A model generated the notes under the pieces. The model had not been told where the DNA came from and ran no database searches. It saw nothing but the letters and a program-made list of their open reading frames with translations. DNA of 64,000 nt, from the NCBI GenBank assembly GCA_947000775.1, contig CAMQGK010000516.1, positions 1,054,001 through 1,118,000 of the forward strand. Reading direction: 5' to 3'. Shown one piece after another: positions 35,868 through 51,000 of this stretch. Numbering within the stretch: position 1 is the first letter of the stretch; the number at the start of each line of letters is the position of its first letter. The position numbers and the translations under genes are program-made. Source of the stretch: Pterois miles (taxonomy: Eukaryota; Chordata; Actinopteri; Perciformes; Scorpaenidae).

Positions 35868-38800
35868 GTGAGACACAGGATACTGGTTATTTTTGAAAAT
35901 GAGCACAATTTCACATCCACACTCAATATCCACAGAAATGGTAGCAGCGCTTGAGAGCCTAACGCATACAGTATATATAGTACAGTATATATTTCAGTGG
36001 CAGCTAGTGACAAAAAATTTGGGAGGATGGGAGGAAAACTGACCCACATCATCATGTTGCACTAGTTGGATACTTATCTCTGCTTTTTTATTTATCAAAC
36101 ACAAGAATTATAACAATAATTTGTATTCAGTATAACAATAACAAAAGAGCCAGAGGTATATCACACTTAACAGATATACAATATAAGGTATTTATTGTTT
36201 AATTTATAATTATTTAATTTATTTTATACCACATTTTCCCATAATGTCTTTAAAGATATGATTTTCTGCATGTGGTGATTCACTTCCTTAACCTTATTCA
36301 CTATTAGGTTTTTATGAGGAAGAGTCCAGATCTTCCTCCAATAGCCTGTATATCATTTACAAACCAATTCCAATATGCCATGATGACATACGAACATGTC
36401 TTTGGAACGGCGCAGTTATGGCTGTGCTATCATTTTGGAGATGTAGTGAGAAACACGTTCTTCCTACTGAGGAGTCACCTGGATGAGGCTTACACCTACT
36501 TTCTTATTAAGCAGTGACACAATGACTTACAAGATTTCTAATAAAAAATCAGTGCAGATTCTGCATGAAGACAAACCTCACGTGTGTTTGCATGACTGGA
36601 AGCCTGTCAGTCCAACAAGGCTGAGGCAGTGCCCTGTACGTTACAACACCTACGTACTGAACGATCAGATCAGATCGATCAGAACTTCTTACACTTGAAT
36701 GACAGCAAAACAGAGTGTTTGGCATGTCACCTACGTTGAAAACTGTCCCAAAGAACTTTGGTTCTCTGCCCCCCTTTTTTAAACCACATGTCAAAAATCT
36801 TGGGTATCATTTGACAGTGGGCTCAAATTCGACAATCATGAGAAGGATCCACACTGATCCACACTTTCATTAGCTCTAGACTGGACTACTGCAACGCCCT
36901 TTACATCAGGCCTCAGTCAGTCTTCAATTTTGCATCTGCAACTGGTCCAAAACGCTGCTGCCCAGACGTGAACACGTCACCTCGGTGCTGTCGTCACTCC
37001 ACTGGCTTCCAGTTCGTTTTAAAATTGATTTTAAACTTTTAGTATTGATTTTAATGCCATTAATGGCCTGGCTCCCTCTTACCTTACCTGGCTTTTAACT
37101 CTCCACAATCACGGCAGGGCCCTTCAGGACAGCTTCTGTTAGAAGTCGCCAAACACAGACAAGCATGAAACAAATGAAAAGCATTGAGTTACTGTAACAT
37201 GTCCCGTCCTACAGGAGGATGGAGGGTGCTTGTCCTCCTCTATCTGCCATGATGCCTACAACCACCTCACACACACAGACTGTCCTTTTCCCTCTGCCCT
37301 GCAGGCGTTGCTGCTGAGGCATTTTTATTAGAATTTATTAAATAATGGATTTTTTCCAAACGAGAGAGACAAATATTTTATAAATGATACTGAAATGTCT
37401 GTTGCTGCAACCTCCTCTGCCTTTATAAACCAGCCTCCACTGTATACTGTATATACTGTGTATATACAGTACATAGACAATGACCGTTATGAGACTGCTC
37501 CCAGACCCTCTGATCTTACATTTCACAAAACACTCCAGTTATGTTCCACAAACAGTATTTAATATCCACTTGTAATTATGATTAAATTCCGTTGTTTTAG
37601 AGCTAATGTGAACACTAGAAAAAAATGCAACTGTGAAAGAGCCCATGATGAGTTTTGTCTGTTTGGGACATTGTAGTATTTCAACCAGCTAGGTTTAGAT
37701 CTGAACATATTTGGATTAGTATTAAAAGTGTGCTATGCTGCCTAAATATTTAGCTTTAGCTTTACAGAAAAGCTAAAGGAATTAAAAAGAGATAGTGAGG
37801 GGTAAGACTGTTTGATTGTGAGTTTGCTTAAGTCCAGCTTAACTAAAGAAACTGTTAACTGAACTTAATTTTAAGTTTAATTAAGTTTTTGTGCTTTCTT
37901 GACTCACTGTTTACATTATAACTAATGAACAGATTTTACAAACTATTTAGTTTAGTTCAGTTGACATAAAAATTTAGGCAGTGCCATAAATTATCAAAAC
38001 TATATTTCTGTATATTAATATTTTACAGTGTATTGTAGATAGCTCCATGATGAGCAGTGCTGAGTGCACACAATAGAACCAATCACCAAAACACATGGCT
38101 TTAATTTTAAAATGTGTACTTCATACAAATTTATGGAAGGATAGAAAGTAACATCAGACTCTGACATTGGCCATTTGTTATTAAGATTAGCTTAAATCCA
38201 TTGATGGGCAGGGCATACGGTGTCATGATAGACAAAAACCTTGAAGTCAAAGCCTTGAAAGCTAATTTGTAATTAGCTGGATGCACATATCAACTTCTGC
38301 TTTCAGTTTCTGAGAACTGAGTAGTGCCTTGGCTGTGTTTAGAGATGGATGAACATTTTATGTTGCAGTTTTAGCTGCTAGGATCATGTATATACTGTAT
38401 AAAAAAAACATAAAATATTTTTAAATTTTATGTAGTAAGCGTTGTTAAAAGGGTGGGTGGACAAAAATGTTGTTTTTAATAATTAATACTATAGACAAGT
38501 GAAAACAATAATAATTTTAAATATTAAAAAAAAAAGGGCGTTTAATTTTAATGGATTGCATTGTTAGTCCTTTTAGTCTTAAGCACTCAGAGCGTTACAC
38601 TACATGTAACTAGGGATGTTAATAATTCCGTTTCCATCTGACAATAAGAACTTTGATTATTATGCTATAGAAAGTTAAAAGAAATATTAGAAATAAAATA
38701 AAGCTGAGAAAACTTCGAGGAACTGTCACACACTGCCTGCTACATCACAGTTGATATTCTGATACTCATACTAACCATCATACACCGCCGAGCACACAGC

Positions 38801-41800
38801 ACTGGCTAGTGGCTGATGTGTCTGTCGTCTGTATTGTTCATACACTCCAGCTGGTGATTAATGATGGATTTATTGGTCAGAAAAACAAAATGTACATTAG
38901 CACCGTAGTAATAACATTCACCCATTCACAACACATTATATGAGATGGAGAGGCTGCCATACAACCTGCCACAGCTCATCCTTACTGCCAGGGCATAAAT
39001 ACTGATGCTTTGTCACTGCCACACAAGGCGTCCTGTAGTGTCTATGAGGCGCACCAGCACCAACAACAATGTAAACCCACCCACAGCAACAGTAAATGCT
39101 CCAAGAGTGTGCGCCAGTTTCACTTTCATATTACATTCGGCTGTTGATTTATATCCTATGTTCACAATGTTCAGTGTCATTTTCACAGTACAGGCATCTA
39201 ATCTAATCATTCACACACTGATGTCACGGCCTTTAGGAGCAATTTGGGGTCTCGCCCAAGGACACTTTGACAAGTGGACTAGAGGAGGTGAAATGTCCTC
39301 CATCTCACTGTAAAGTAAACAGACCTAAAATTGCATCTAGTTTTGGGCTATGAGAAAATGAAAAAGACGCGTCTCTGAATGGCTAGAACTAGAGAACCCG
39401 TTCTGACAGGAACCAGCACTGACTCAATGTCAATTCATCATCATGATTCATGATTTGTTTAATTTGCTTTTTAATTGTGCCGCGTTTCAACAGTTTAATA
39501 TAATAGCATAACAGAAAATAAAGTTTAATAAATTAAAGTCATTAGTTCTGAACAGTTCATTATAAATGCTGATTGATATTTGATGTAACATTATATAGCC
39601 AAATCCATTTCTCTGAAATAAATTATGACCTTGTTTTCTATATAAAACACAAATGCACACCCTCATGAAGAATAGTTTACAATCTATCGTTATGTCTTGG
39701 TTGACAGTAGCCTAGTTTTGGTGCCTGTATCTGTAATTTAGGAACGTTTTCGTGTTCATGTTCGTTAGGGTTTGAACTGGTTCTAACTATATGTACATTT
39801 TGAAGTGCCGGAGCAAACTGATAAATCAGATTCTATACGTACAAATGAGCATATGGAGGGTTTAAGCACAAATCTGTGCATATGTTGGTTTATACGTAAT
39901 GGCCCTGGCCTGATTCTTTCTATTGATTAACACTCTGTTTTGTTTGGGTTTTGTTTTTATCTTCACTGTCAGAAATATAACTGGCAGTGCAGAATGTGAT
40001 ATAGTGTTTAACTGTCCTTCCCTCCGGTTTCTGTCCTTTTAACCATGACAAAAGGATTTTTTAATGGTTAGATTTTCAGTAATATTGATTGTGTAATTCT
40101 TCTGATCAATCACAAGCCAATTCCCATTTAAGGGTTTGAAATCCCCTGATCTGACAAACAAGACCAGAAATAGACATCTCAACTGGAGATACTCAGAGCA
40201 GAGTGAAAGGAATCACACATTTTGTTGTAATCTTTATGGTTTCTTATTCTCGTTCTCTGTCTGTGTCTCAGGGCTAAAGCTCGAGCAGCCGGCAGTGCAG
40301 TCTCCGAACTAGAAGAGTTATCTGAGCAATATGAGGACATCATGGAGGACTGTGGCCACGGGAAGTTCCAGTGGACGCTCTTTATGGTGCTGGGCCTGGC
40401 TCTGATGGCTGATGGAGTCGAATGTTTTGTGGTAGCGTTCGTTCTACCATCCGCAGAAAAGGATCTGTGTCTCTCCAACGCAGAGAAAGGAATGCTGGGT
40501 AAGGGCTTTAACGATTTACATGGTGTTTGTGTGGGAACTGTCTGTGCTCTCTCACTAGTGATGAAGTGTTTGCTGTGATTCTTTGCTGCAGAAGTTTAAA
40601 GCTGCCTTCATACAGTATTCTTGTGAGGCTCTGACTTAGCAACACAAGTTATACTGTGTTTGCCAGAGTTTCTTTATGTGAAGGAATCAGTGCTTTAAAC
40701 TAGACATGATCACTTAGATCCAGGGCTTGCATGACATTTACAGATAAGGCATCAAGAAAACATTCATAAAGTCTGGGTCTAGACACCAAATTGAAACTTC
40801 TGAGTTTTTGCTCACTGAATACCAGACATTACCAGAGAGTATCGCAAATTACTTTGACTTTTAGTAGCAACATTTCAAGTAGAATATCCTAAGAGAGTAC
40901 AGTATAAGAGTATGATGTCCCTACATTTCCTTTAAAATTTGCAGTGTATGAATGTAATTTCTAGGAGACGGGATGTTTGATAAATTCAGCATAATGCACA
41001 TTTCCACATCTTTATTTCCATCAGTAGAAAAATAAAATCATGTCATATCTACCACTGCAGCTTGCACTTCCTCTTTTTAAGAGAAATACATTTCCATCTA
41101 CTTTGACTTTGATGTAAGACGCACAAAAGCAACATGCAAAGGAAGAGGAAAGGTTGTCTGCACACAGAATATTGTAAGCTCCAAAAATGTAATAATGACC
41201 CATTTCAACCTTCATGGTCATTTTTCAGACAAATACAGACAAAAAGAGCTGTATCCTTAACAGGGTATTAAACACATTTTTGCATTTTAAACATCCATCC
41301 ATCCATCATCAACCGCTTGTCCCGTTAGGGGTCGCGGGGGGGGCTGGAGCCGATCCCAGCTGGCATTGGGCGAAGGCGGGGTTCACCCTGGACAGGTCGC
41401 CAGTCCATCGCAGGGCACATAGAGACAGACAACACAGAGACAGACAACCACTCACGCTCACATCCACACCTACGGGACATTTAGAGTTATCAATTAACCT
41501 AAACAGCATGTCTTTGGACTGTGGGAGGAAGCCGGAGTACCCGGAGAAAACCCACGCTTACACGGGGAGAACATGCAAACTCCACACAGAAGAGTCCCAA
41601 GCCGGATTCGTACCTGCGACCCTCTTGCTGTGAGGCGAGAGCGCTAACCACTGCACCACCGTGCAGCCCTGCATTTTAAACATTTTTGTAATAAACTTTT
41701 TTAACGATGAAGACTGCTTCAATGTGAAATATTAAAAGTCTTTTTCCAGGCCTTTAACGTGAAACTTTGGAAGGAAGTAATTTCAGTTGACAGCAGCTCA

Positions 41801-44498
41801 CCACTGATTGAAGAAAATGATCGGCATTAACTAGTTAGTGAGAAGAGAGAGCACTAGAGTGGTGATATGCTATATTGATGGAAATAGCTCCTTTCTGCCA
41901 CCTAGATGTTTTTTTGATTTGTTTGTTCTGACTGGCTGTTATCTGAGACTCTGTCATTGGAGTCCCAGCTTTACAGTTTATGGTATTTTACTCTGATGTA
42001 GCTGCTCCTCCATAGGTTTCATACTTTTAGTCTTACCTTTAGTCTTCACTGTCATTAATGGCCTTTAGAAACATTTAATGGTTTGAGTTAGGGTTAGGGT
42101 TAGGGTTAGGGTTAGGGTTAGGGTTAGTGCCTGTGCCTGAGTCATGATAACAAACCAACACAATACCGAATCAAAGGATTAGTCCCAAATTAAAAATAAC
42201 TTCTCTATTTTTCTTTTGTTACCCAAAATATGTGGTAACGATAAAACATCCAAGATGGTGCCGTGATTGGCAGTTTTAGTGTTGCACTCTCTGCTTTTTC
42301 TGTTTGTCTTTCTCTGTTCTGTTTTCTGCTCGCCATCTCTGGTTACATTCACCAGGGAAGAACTTCTGAGCATCTAACAAGAAACTTGTCAAAGTTTTCG
42401 ACTGTTTTTCATCCAACTGCAAAGTTTCACAGAACTTTTATTTGGAGGAGCAGCTCTCTATGGGATTACCAGGAGACGCATATGAGGGAAAGGAGCCAGT
42501 GCACTTGTTAAACTGAGACAGCGAGGATTTCCAGCTGCACTCCCACTACTACATCTGGTAAATGTCGGCTCTCTTGCCAACTAGGTGGATGATCTGGAGC
42601 TTCTCAACAGAGCAAACGCTGACGTTTGATTATTTTGCCAATCTGTGCTTCACTGAAACCCGCCTTGGTGAGCGCATCCCTGACACTTCACTGCATCGCA
42701 TACCGCTTAACGAAACTATCAGGGAAAAATGAGAGGAGGCAGAATCTTCTTTTACATAAACAAAGGTTGGTGTACAGATGTGACAGTGTTGACGAAAGCA
42801 TGCAGTCCTCACTTTAGGACTATTTTCATAAACTGACAACCATTTCATTCTGTTTACATCCCACCATTGGCCTGTGTTAGTGAGGCATTAAAAGACCCGG
42901 CTGACTAGATTACTACCCTGGAAAAAAAATCATCCAGACTCCTTGCACATCATTCTTTGGGACTTTAACAGAGCAAACCTCGGCAAAGAGCTGCCTAAAT
43001 ACAGAAAGCATTTTAAGTGTCCCACTAGGGATAATAACACACTGGACCACTGCTACACTGCAAAGCTTATTGCTCTTTCCGCTGTGCAGCTTTCGGTCTC
43101 TCTGATCACTGTCTGGTTCATCTTCTCCTGATTTACAGGCAGAAACTAAAATCTAAAAGCTAAGCCTGTAGTAAAGACGGTGAAGAAATGGAGTTAAAAG
43201 CCTGCTCCGACTGCACTGATTGGGGTGTTTTTGACCTGGATGAACTCTGTCACTATATCTTACATCAGTTTTTGTGTATGTCGACAAAATCCCTATGCAC
43301 ATACAGTAACAACAAACACTGGTTTACTGCAAAACTCTGCAGCTTTGTTAGGCCAAGGAGGAGGCCTACAGAAGTGGGGACAGACACCCAGACCAGGAAC
43401 ACACTGACGAAGGAGATCAGAGTAGCAAAGACTCAGAAAAGCTGGAAAACATGTCTTCAGCCGACGAAGGTGCGTCAGTGTGGAAGGGCCTGCAGCAACT
43501 ACAGAAGACCACCCCACACACTGTGGAGACCCATGAACTGGTCAGTGACCTGAATGTGTTTTATTGCAGGTTTTATAAGCTCACATCAACACCCCTCACC
43601 TGCTCTGACATCAAACAACCTCTTACACATCCTGCCACCCCCGTCCCTCCCCATTGATACCCCACCTGCAATCAGGATCTATGAAGAAGCTCTATAACAG
43701 ACAAAAGACCAGGAAGGCTGTCTGAAAGTCTGAGCTGACCAGCTGGCCCCCACCCTCTCATAGATCTTCAGTGGATCACTGGAACAGTGTGAAGTTCCCT
43801 CCTGCTTCAGATGCTCCACAATCATCCTGATCCTAAAAAAACCCTCCATCACAGGATTAAATGACTACAGGCCCGTTGCCCTGTCGTTGATGGTCATGAA
43901 ATCCTTTGAGAGACTGATGTTGTCCCATCTGAAGGACATCACAAGACCCCTGCTGGACCTCCTGCAGTGTGCCTACAGAGCAAACAGATCAGTGGATGAT
44001 GCAGTCGACATGGGACTGTACTACATCCTGCAACACCTCAACTCCTCAAGGACATATACAAGAATACTGTTTGTGGACTTCAGCTCAGCATTCAGCACCA
44101 TCATCCAGACATCACGCACTTCAGACTCAGCCAGCTCGCTATCTCAGCCTTTACCTGTCAGTGGATCACAAACTTCTGACAGACTGGATGAGCAAGTGAG
44201 CAGAGGAAAATCACATCCAGCACCCAGACCCACCCAGGTTTTGTTGTCCTTGTCCCTAGCTATTTTTATTTTCTGTGTAAGTACGTTGACAGAGATGCAT
44301 TAAACTGGAGTCAAATGTAAACTGAGGCTGTGAAGAATTAATTCATGCAGTGTGACATGTTCTACAACAGCAAGATGCTTCATTTTCATTATATCCCATT
44401 ATCATAATAAAACATTGTTGAAAACCATGAAATTATCCAGAAATTGGATGTTTTTGATCTCATGTATAATGAGATTGATGAAATAAACACACAACCTG

Positions 44499-44581
<83 letters not shown>

Positions 44582-47500
44582 ACAGCCAGTAAATCCTCAG
44601 ATTAGTCCTGCAGTCTAACTAGCTAATGTGCAGTGAGGAGGCAGGAATGCATACGGCTGTTGGATGTGTGTGAGGAGTGTATTGTATAGGTGGGTTGGTG
44701 TATTGGTCTGTTTATGCTGCTTACTGTGAATGTATGACGGCTCTGTTATGTGCAGTGTGTGAGTGTGATATTGTTTATGTGTTTGTGTGTTTATATGTTG
44801 AAGTTGACTGGTGTGCTGCGTACAAATGGCCTTTTAGTTGAGCAGAGGGAAAAATAGACGTGGAGTGAGGAGACTGATCTGAGAAAGATCAGAGGACAGG
44901 AAAGTGAAACAGGAAAGGTGGAACGGGTGGAAAAGAGGAGGGAAAGGGAAGGACAGAAGAGTAAAGAGAAGAAAAATAGGAGAAAAGGTGAGAGTGCAGA
45001 ACAGAGCAGACTACAAGAGAGGAAAGGAAGAAGGGGGAAGTATCTGCCTTATTCACAGGGGTGTTACTGATACTGATGATGTTAGTATCTCCTGAGCTCG
45101 CAGAAGTAGCAGTAAGCTAGTTTGTCCCACTGTTACAGTGTTCTGCACACTTTTCGCCTTTCAGCGCCACGCCAGGCAACGCTCCTCTGTTGTTAAGAGC
45201 CAGACAAACACTCATTCATTCTCCAGGAGAATATCCATCAGACAGTCTACACTTTGACTGATGTCTTCTGGACAAAGACTTTCTGAGAAAAGTGGAGAAA
45301 AGTAACCTTAACGGTGTTCCATACAGGAGACCAACGGAGCACATAACATGATTTTAACGGTGATTAATTAAAATTATCTTGCCGCTAGCTTTCACTAATT
45401 TAGCTAAGGTGACTAGTGTTTAAGTTAATGGTTGTTGATGGTAATGCCTATCGTATCTGTTAATGTATCCCACCATATAATTCTGAATAAAAATATGACA
45501 CCATTTGAACAAAATCAAAGGGAAAATAAGTTAAAACGTACATGTTTGGAGTCAGTCTCCAGCTTCGATGTGAAGCCAGCCTTTCAGATTGTTCATCGCT
45601 TCACCACCTGTAGCACCAGACTCAGTAAAGTAGCTAAATATGCTGGTGTAGTTCATCTGAGGCCACTTCGTCAGGTTGTCCTCAAATCCTGACTCAAATA
45701 AAGTTGGAGTCAGTTATGTGTCACAACTCAATTCAGCTGGCAGCAGACTGAAAGTTCAGTGTATTTGTGTGTGTGGCTGTCACTGATATTCCCAATTATT
45801 GATATTTTATGTGATATATGGTGTTTTTGTAAAAGCCTACTGAAAACCATGTGACAGGTGATGTAATTTAAAGAGGGGGGATTTGTTGCCCTCTACTGGT
45901 TACCAGGTGAAACTGCAGCATATCATCATCATCATCTTCACACTTGGCACTGTGCAGTCCCTCTATGTGTTCTCAAAACTCAAACCCTCTTTTCAAACCC
46001 TTCTGTCCCCTTTGTAACAACGGGACACAGCAGAAGACCAGGGATATGAACTCCCATCTCATACCTAACCCCGGTTTGATCCAGAGCAGTGTTTATGACA
46101 AGACTGTGTGTCTATGTTTGAGTCAGCAGAGCAGACATAACCAGAGTGATCGATACTCTTTGTCCTGACCTTGAAAGAGCTGTGCAGTATTTCAGCTCTG
46201 CCCTGTATTCCAGGGACACAGGTGAAAAGCAATACATACTTTACAGCTGTACTTTTCAGGCTGAGAACTGAACGTTGTCATATTGAAGTGCATGTAAAGT
46301 GATGTGTGTTTGGTACAGTATGTGCAGACCCAGTATGATTTGTCACACACTGAGCTCTCCCCTGTTGCATGGCCATCTGCATCTCTACTTGGCCAAATAA
46401 GCTGAGTGTGCTGACTCCACACAGGCCAGATATTTTCTCAGTGCGCATTAGTCAGTCTGACTGCATGAAAGAAATATGAGAGGATGAAAAAAGGACAAGG
46501 CAGGTGTTTGGTTCAGTGATGGGGGCTCCCTTTGCAATTTTGTCCTTTGTGCCCTTTTCAGATTGAGCTTCTAAATGGACAACACAGTGCTTTCAGTAAA
46601 GAGTGTCAGATAAAAAAAACTGCCATAAGATGGTTTTGAGGACCAAACCATTTTTGGATGTACACGTGTAAGTAACTAAAAAGTCTGATTTAAGTCTACT
46701 TGTTTGAGGCTAAATGTGTTAACCAACAAAAATATGAATATCAAATAAAATTCTTTCCATTAAGCTGAGTGGAATATTCATGTCAACACCTGATTGGCAG
46801 GACATGATTTGTCATAATCATAAATCTCTGCTGAAAAGTGCATCTATTTAATGTCGTGGGGGGGGGGGGGGCTCGGTGTGGGGGGGGGGGGTTGGGGGGC
46901 GGGGGGGTGAGGGGTTAAGGCCCGGAAAGGGAAAAAAAAGGGGGGGGGAGGGGGGGGGGGGGGGGGGGGGGGTCTCCCTGGGGGGGGGGGGGGGGGGCCC
47001 GCGGGGGGGGGGAAAAACCCCCAAGTGCGGGGGGGGGGGGGGGGAGGCGCCCCCACCCCGAAAACACTTCAATAAAAAATGTGTGTGTGTGTTTGTGTGC
47101 ATGTACCATGTATAAAATAAAAAGAGTGTAAATTGAATTTCCCCACTGGGGGAATAAAAAAGGGAGATCTTTCTTCTTCTTCTCGTAATGCGGTTGACAT
47201 TTGCTTAGGTTGAGGCACAAAATCATTAGATAGGTTTAGGGAAAGATCATGGTTTGGGTTAAATCAGTGCATGTACTTGGTTAAAGTTAGGAAAAGCAAT
47301 CGGCTGATTGCTGATGATGTTCATGTCCCATGTTCACAACGTCCGGTCACATTTGTGCTAAACAAATATAGTAATTTTAAGATCAATCATGTTGCTTTTT
47401 CCTAAACCTGACTATAGTGTTTTTTTTGTTGTTGTTGTTGTTTTTGTTTTGTTTTTTTAAGCAGAAATTGTTTCTAAAATAACATGAAGCCAATTTGGAT

Positions 47501-48021
47501 GAGCACCTTTAAACTGACTTGCCTGATGTCTGAAAACATTTTTAAACCATATATCAATACGTTTTTATACTGGACCCATACGGTAAGTTGGCAGTTTTGA
47601 ATCGAACCAGAAGATGAACATGCTCCCTTCATTACCATCAGGCCAATAGTTGTTGGCAGGCAGCTGACCCTAAACCCGAACAAAACTCTTGATGTTGTCT
47701 CGTCACATCTTCATACATTTCTACTGAACTCAAAAGAAAGTTTGTCTCATAAGTGTTTGAGGTTTTGAGCTAAAAAGCAACGTGACGGATGTGAGCCCAC
47801 GGGTAATCTCTGTTTCTCCTCCTCTGTGCAGGTCTGACCGTCTTTCTCAGCATGATGGTGGGAGCTTTCCTGTGGGGCGGCCTGGCAGACAAAGTCGGTC
47901 GTCGGCGCTGTTTGATTGTGGCATTAGAAATAAACTGTGTCTGCGCCTTCCTGTCTTCGTTCGCCCAGGGCTACGGCTTCTTCCTCTTCTTCAGGCTGCT
48001 TTCTGGCATTGGGTAACACTA

Positions 48022-48053
<32 letters not shown>

Positions 48054-51000
48054 ACACACACACAGTTGTGTTTCCATGTCTTTTGAGGGTATGACATTGA
48101 CTTTCATGCAATTCCTGGAGACTTACCCAAACCCTGAGTGTAACTGTTACTTGCCTAATCCTAACCCTTACCCTTACCTCAACCTAAACCTAACCTTACC
48201 CTAACCCTAAACCAAACCCTCTCCCTAAAATATAATATTTTATGTTATGAGGAAGTGCATTTTGTCCCCAAAAGGAAGGCAAGTCCCCACAATCTGACTG
48301 TCTAAACAGATTCATGTCCCTACAACATATAGGTTAGTTAGGTGATAGATTCCAGCAGTTTTAAGGTGGACTGCAGCAAAGCAGGACCAGCACAATGAGT
48401 CTGTCCCTGACTGAGTGATGAAGTTTATATCACTGGTCCATCCAGTGTTCTGTTCTGATCTGCTCCAGTTTCTGAAACTTAATGAACGTTTCATTCAGAA
48501 AACTTCTAATACAACAAAAACATTGTCTTAATGTAAGTAATCAACAGAGGAAGTATCATGGTGATATTTATTCATTAAAATATTTACGCTAATCCTCTCT
48601 ACAGTCCATATCTTTAATGGCCGTTTTTCTCAGACAGAAATATCCCTTATTCACCTTTAGTGTCTCCTCTTAATGCAGCTTTTTAAGCTCCACACTTACA
48701 ATCCATGTGCAGCGTCTGGTCAGGGTGACGCTCAGCAGACTGTTTCCATCTTTAGTCCAAAAGGAGCCACACTGGCTCAGAAAGGAGGTCACCTACTGAG
48801 CACAGCACAGTAACTGTGATACACAACCACTAGCAGTTTGCACCATAACCTCACTGCTAGAGATATATATCCAAATTTCACACAAGAAATCAAGAAATGT
48901 TGCCTCAAAGAGAAGGAAAGCCTTGTTTCTTTGACTTGATATATTAAAAAATGTACTGACAGGCAGGTTCAGGTCCAGGTCAAGGAGCAGGTCCAGGTCT
49001 AGGTCCAGGTCCAGGTCCAAGTCCCAGAGGTCTCTTCCATTTTCCAGTTTGTACCGGCTTGATTCCTCTCTTCGACTCCTCCCTGTGCGTCTTACTCCCA
49101 CCCATGGGAGATGCAAGTCGAGAGGAAACCAGGAAGTATGTTTTTAGAGACACAAGACATAATTTCCTCTGAAGCGTCACATGAAGCGACGTCCGTTTCT
49201 GATGAAAGCAGCAGCTGATCACAGCTGGATCAGCTGGCAGTCAGCTGTAACATCTGTATAGACTTTAGGTGGAGTTTGTGTCTGAACTGATCTACAGTAA
49301 CACTAACAAAGCAGTTTACAGTGTTTTCTCTCTGTAGCCTGTTCCTGTTTAACAAACACCTCCACACAACAGCTGCAGTATGTAATTATACTGTGTACTT
49401 TGTCCTGCTTATTCAATATTAGCATCTGTAGTTATTGATATTTTCATTGTGAATTCTCTATTTAATAATCCATAATATGATTATTGTGTCTGAAATGATT
49501 TATTAAACTAAATGTTTGAGGGAAAATTAAATGAAGTATCTCACCTCAAACCGGACGCTCAGAATTATCAGCTTCAAGTGTGACTGAATAGAAATGAAGA
49601 TAAATGACGTACAAGTGCTTGTTGCTGACAGACTGACTCTCCTCTCCTCTCTGACTTTAACTGCATCCTTAATAAAAGTTAATGGGGGAAATAACAGATC
49701 ATGACAAGAAAGACCTCTCTGATAAGAAAGCTGTTCCCATCCCTTCATTGTCATGTGTTAAATAGCTCTGTCAGTGACAGGCGCTTTAAGCTCCAATCAA
49801 TAACTGATATTTGATAAGGGGGTGTGTCGGTTGGTAAGCCTCCTCGCCTCCTTGCTCCTTGAGATTCATTTTAGGAACTGGCATGTCCTTCAAGATGAAG
49901 CATGCAGATTGATTTGCAGGTCAAAAACTGGAGGATTGAGGAGCAAGGAGACAAGGAGGTACAAAATTGGGAAATGAGATGCAGAACATGTCCAGGTAAA
50001 GGGTCAGAGTCAACTTCAATTCAGGTTGCTCGAAAACCAAAGTACAAGGCACATGGCAGGATGAACTGGCAAAGGAACATAGGATCCAGGCTGGTATATC
50101 AACATGTTGTCATCTCAGCTCGTCACATAACCCCCCTCTGGAGTCCCGCTATTTTCAGCATCATAGGATTAGGCAACAAAACCACTATGAACTACAGTGA
50201 AAATGACACGGAACGTTGTGCACAGGGGCCACGAACAAACAGACGACTGCACACTACCTGTGGATGGGTTGACATTGTAGTTAATGGAACTCCAGGTGCA
50301 TGTCAAACAGTGCTAAAGGGTGCTGTGGGGTGGTGCAGTACAGAACGTGGGTGGCCATGTCAAAGCCTCTGTATTTAACACCCAAGGAATGACAATGGGC
50401 TGGTTAAATATAGTAAGTTATTGATGAGTGAAGTGAGAACAGGTGAGGACTGTAGGACTTGTAGGGAATGGCAATTAATGGTTTTGAGGAAGTGGGAAAG
50501 TGGCTGAAGAGGGGGGCAGAGACTACAGTATCTAATCTTTGCTTTCCAAGTTACTGTTTGCTACATCATGACTTTGGCCCTTCTTGTAATGTTTGATTTA
50601 GGAATAGTTCTTCTGTCATGGCAACAATGCTAATGAAAGGCTCAGTGGTCAGTGAATTAACCTCGGAGAGGACATCTTTAATACACCAGGAATCTGGCAC
50701 GTTTGTGTAATCATTCCTCCATTAAGAAAACATGTATTTTTAAATGATTAGTTGTAATTACAACTGTCTCTTTCTCTTTCGTTACTTTCTCTTTATACCT
50801 GTCGACTCTCAGTATTGGAGGCACAGTGCCGATCGTGTACTCGTACTTCTCCGAGTTTCTGCAGATGGACAAAAGAGGAGAGCATCTGTCCTGGTTGTGT
50901 ATGTTCTGGATGATCGGTGGGATCTACGCTTCATTTACTGCCTGGGGAATCATACCCAGATACGGTAAGAACTTAAAAGTGTAAACCCCACCCTAATAAG

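Noticed and set aside
35564..36055. 163-residue minus-strand open frame over sv2b coding exon 1
   Set aside because: Antisense shadow of a real exon; no family resemblance.
46844..47226. Pro-rich and Gly-rich open frames resembling low-complexity proteins
   Set aside because: They translate the artefactual G block in a SINE.
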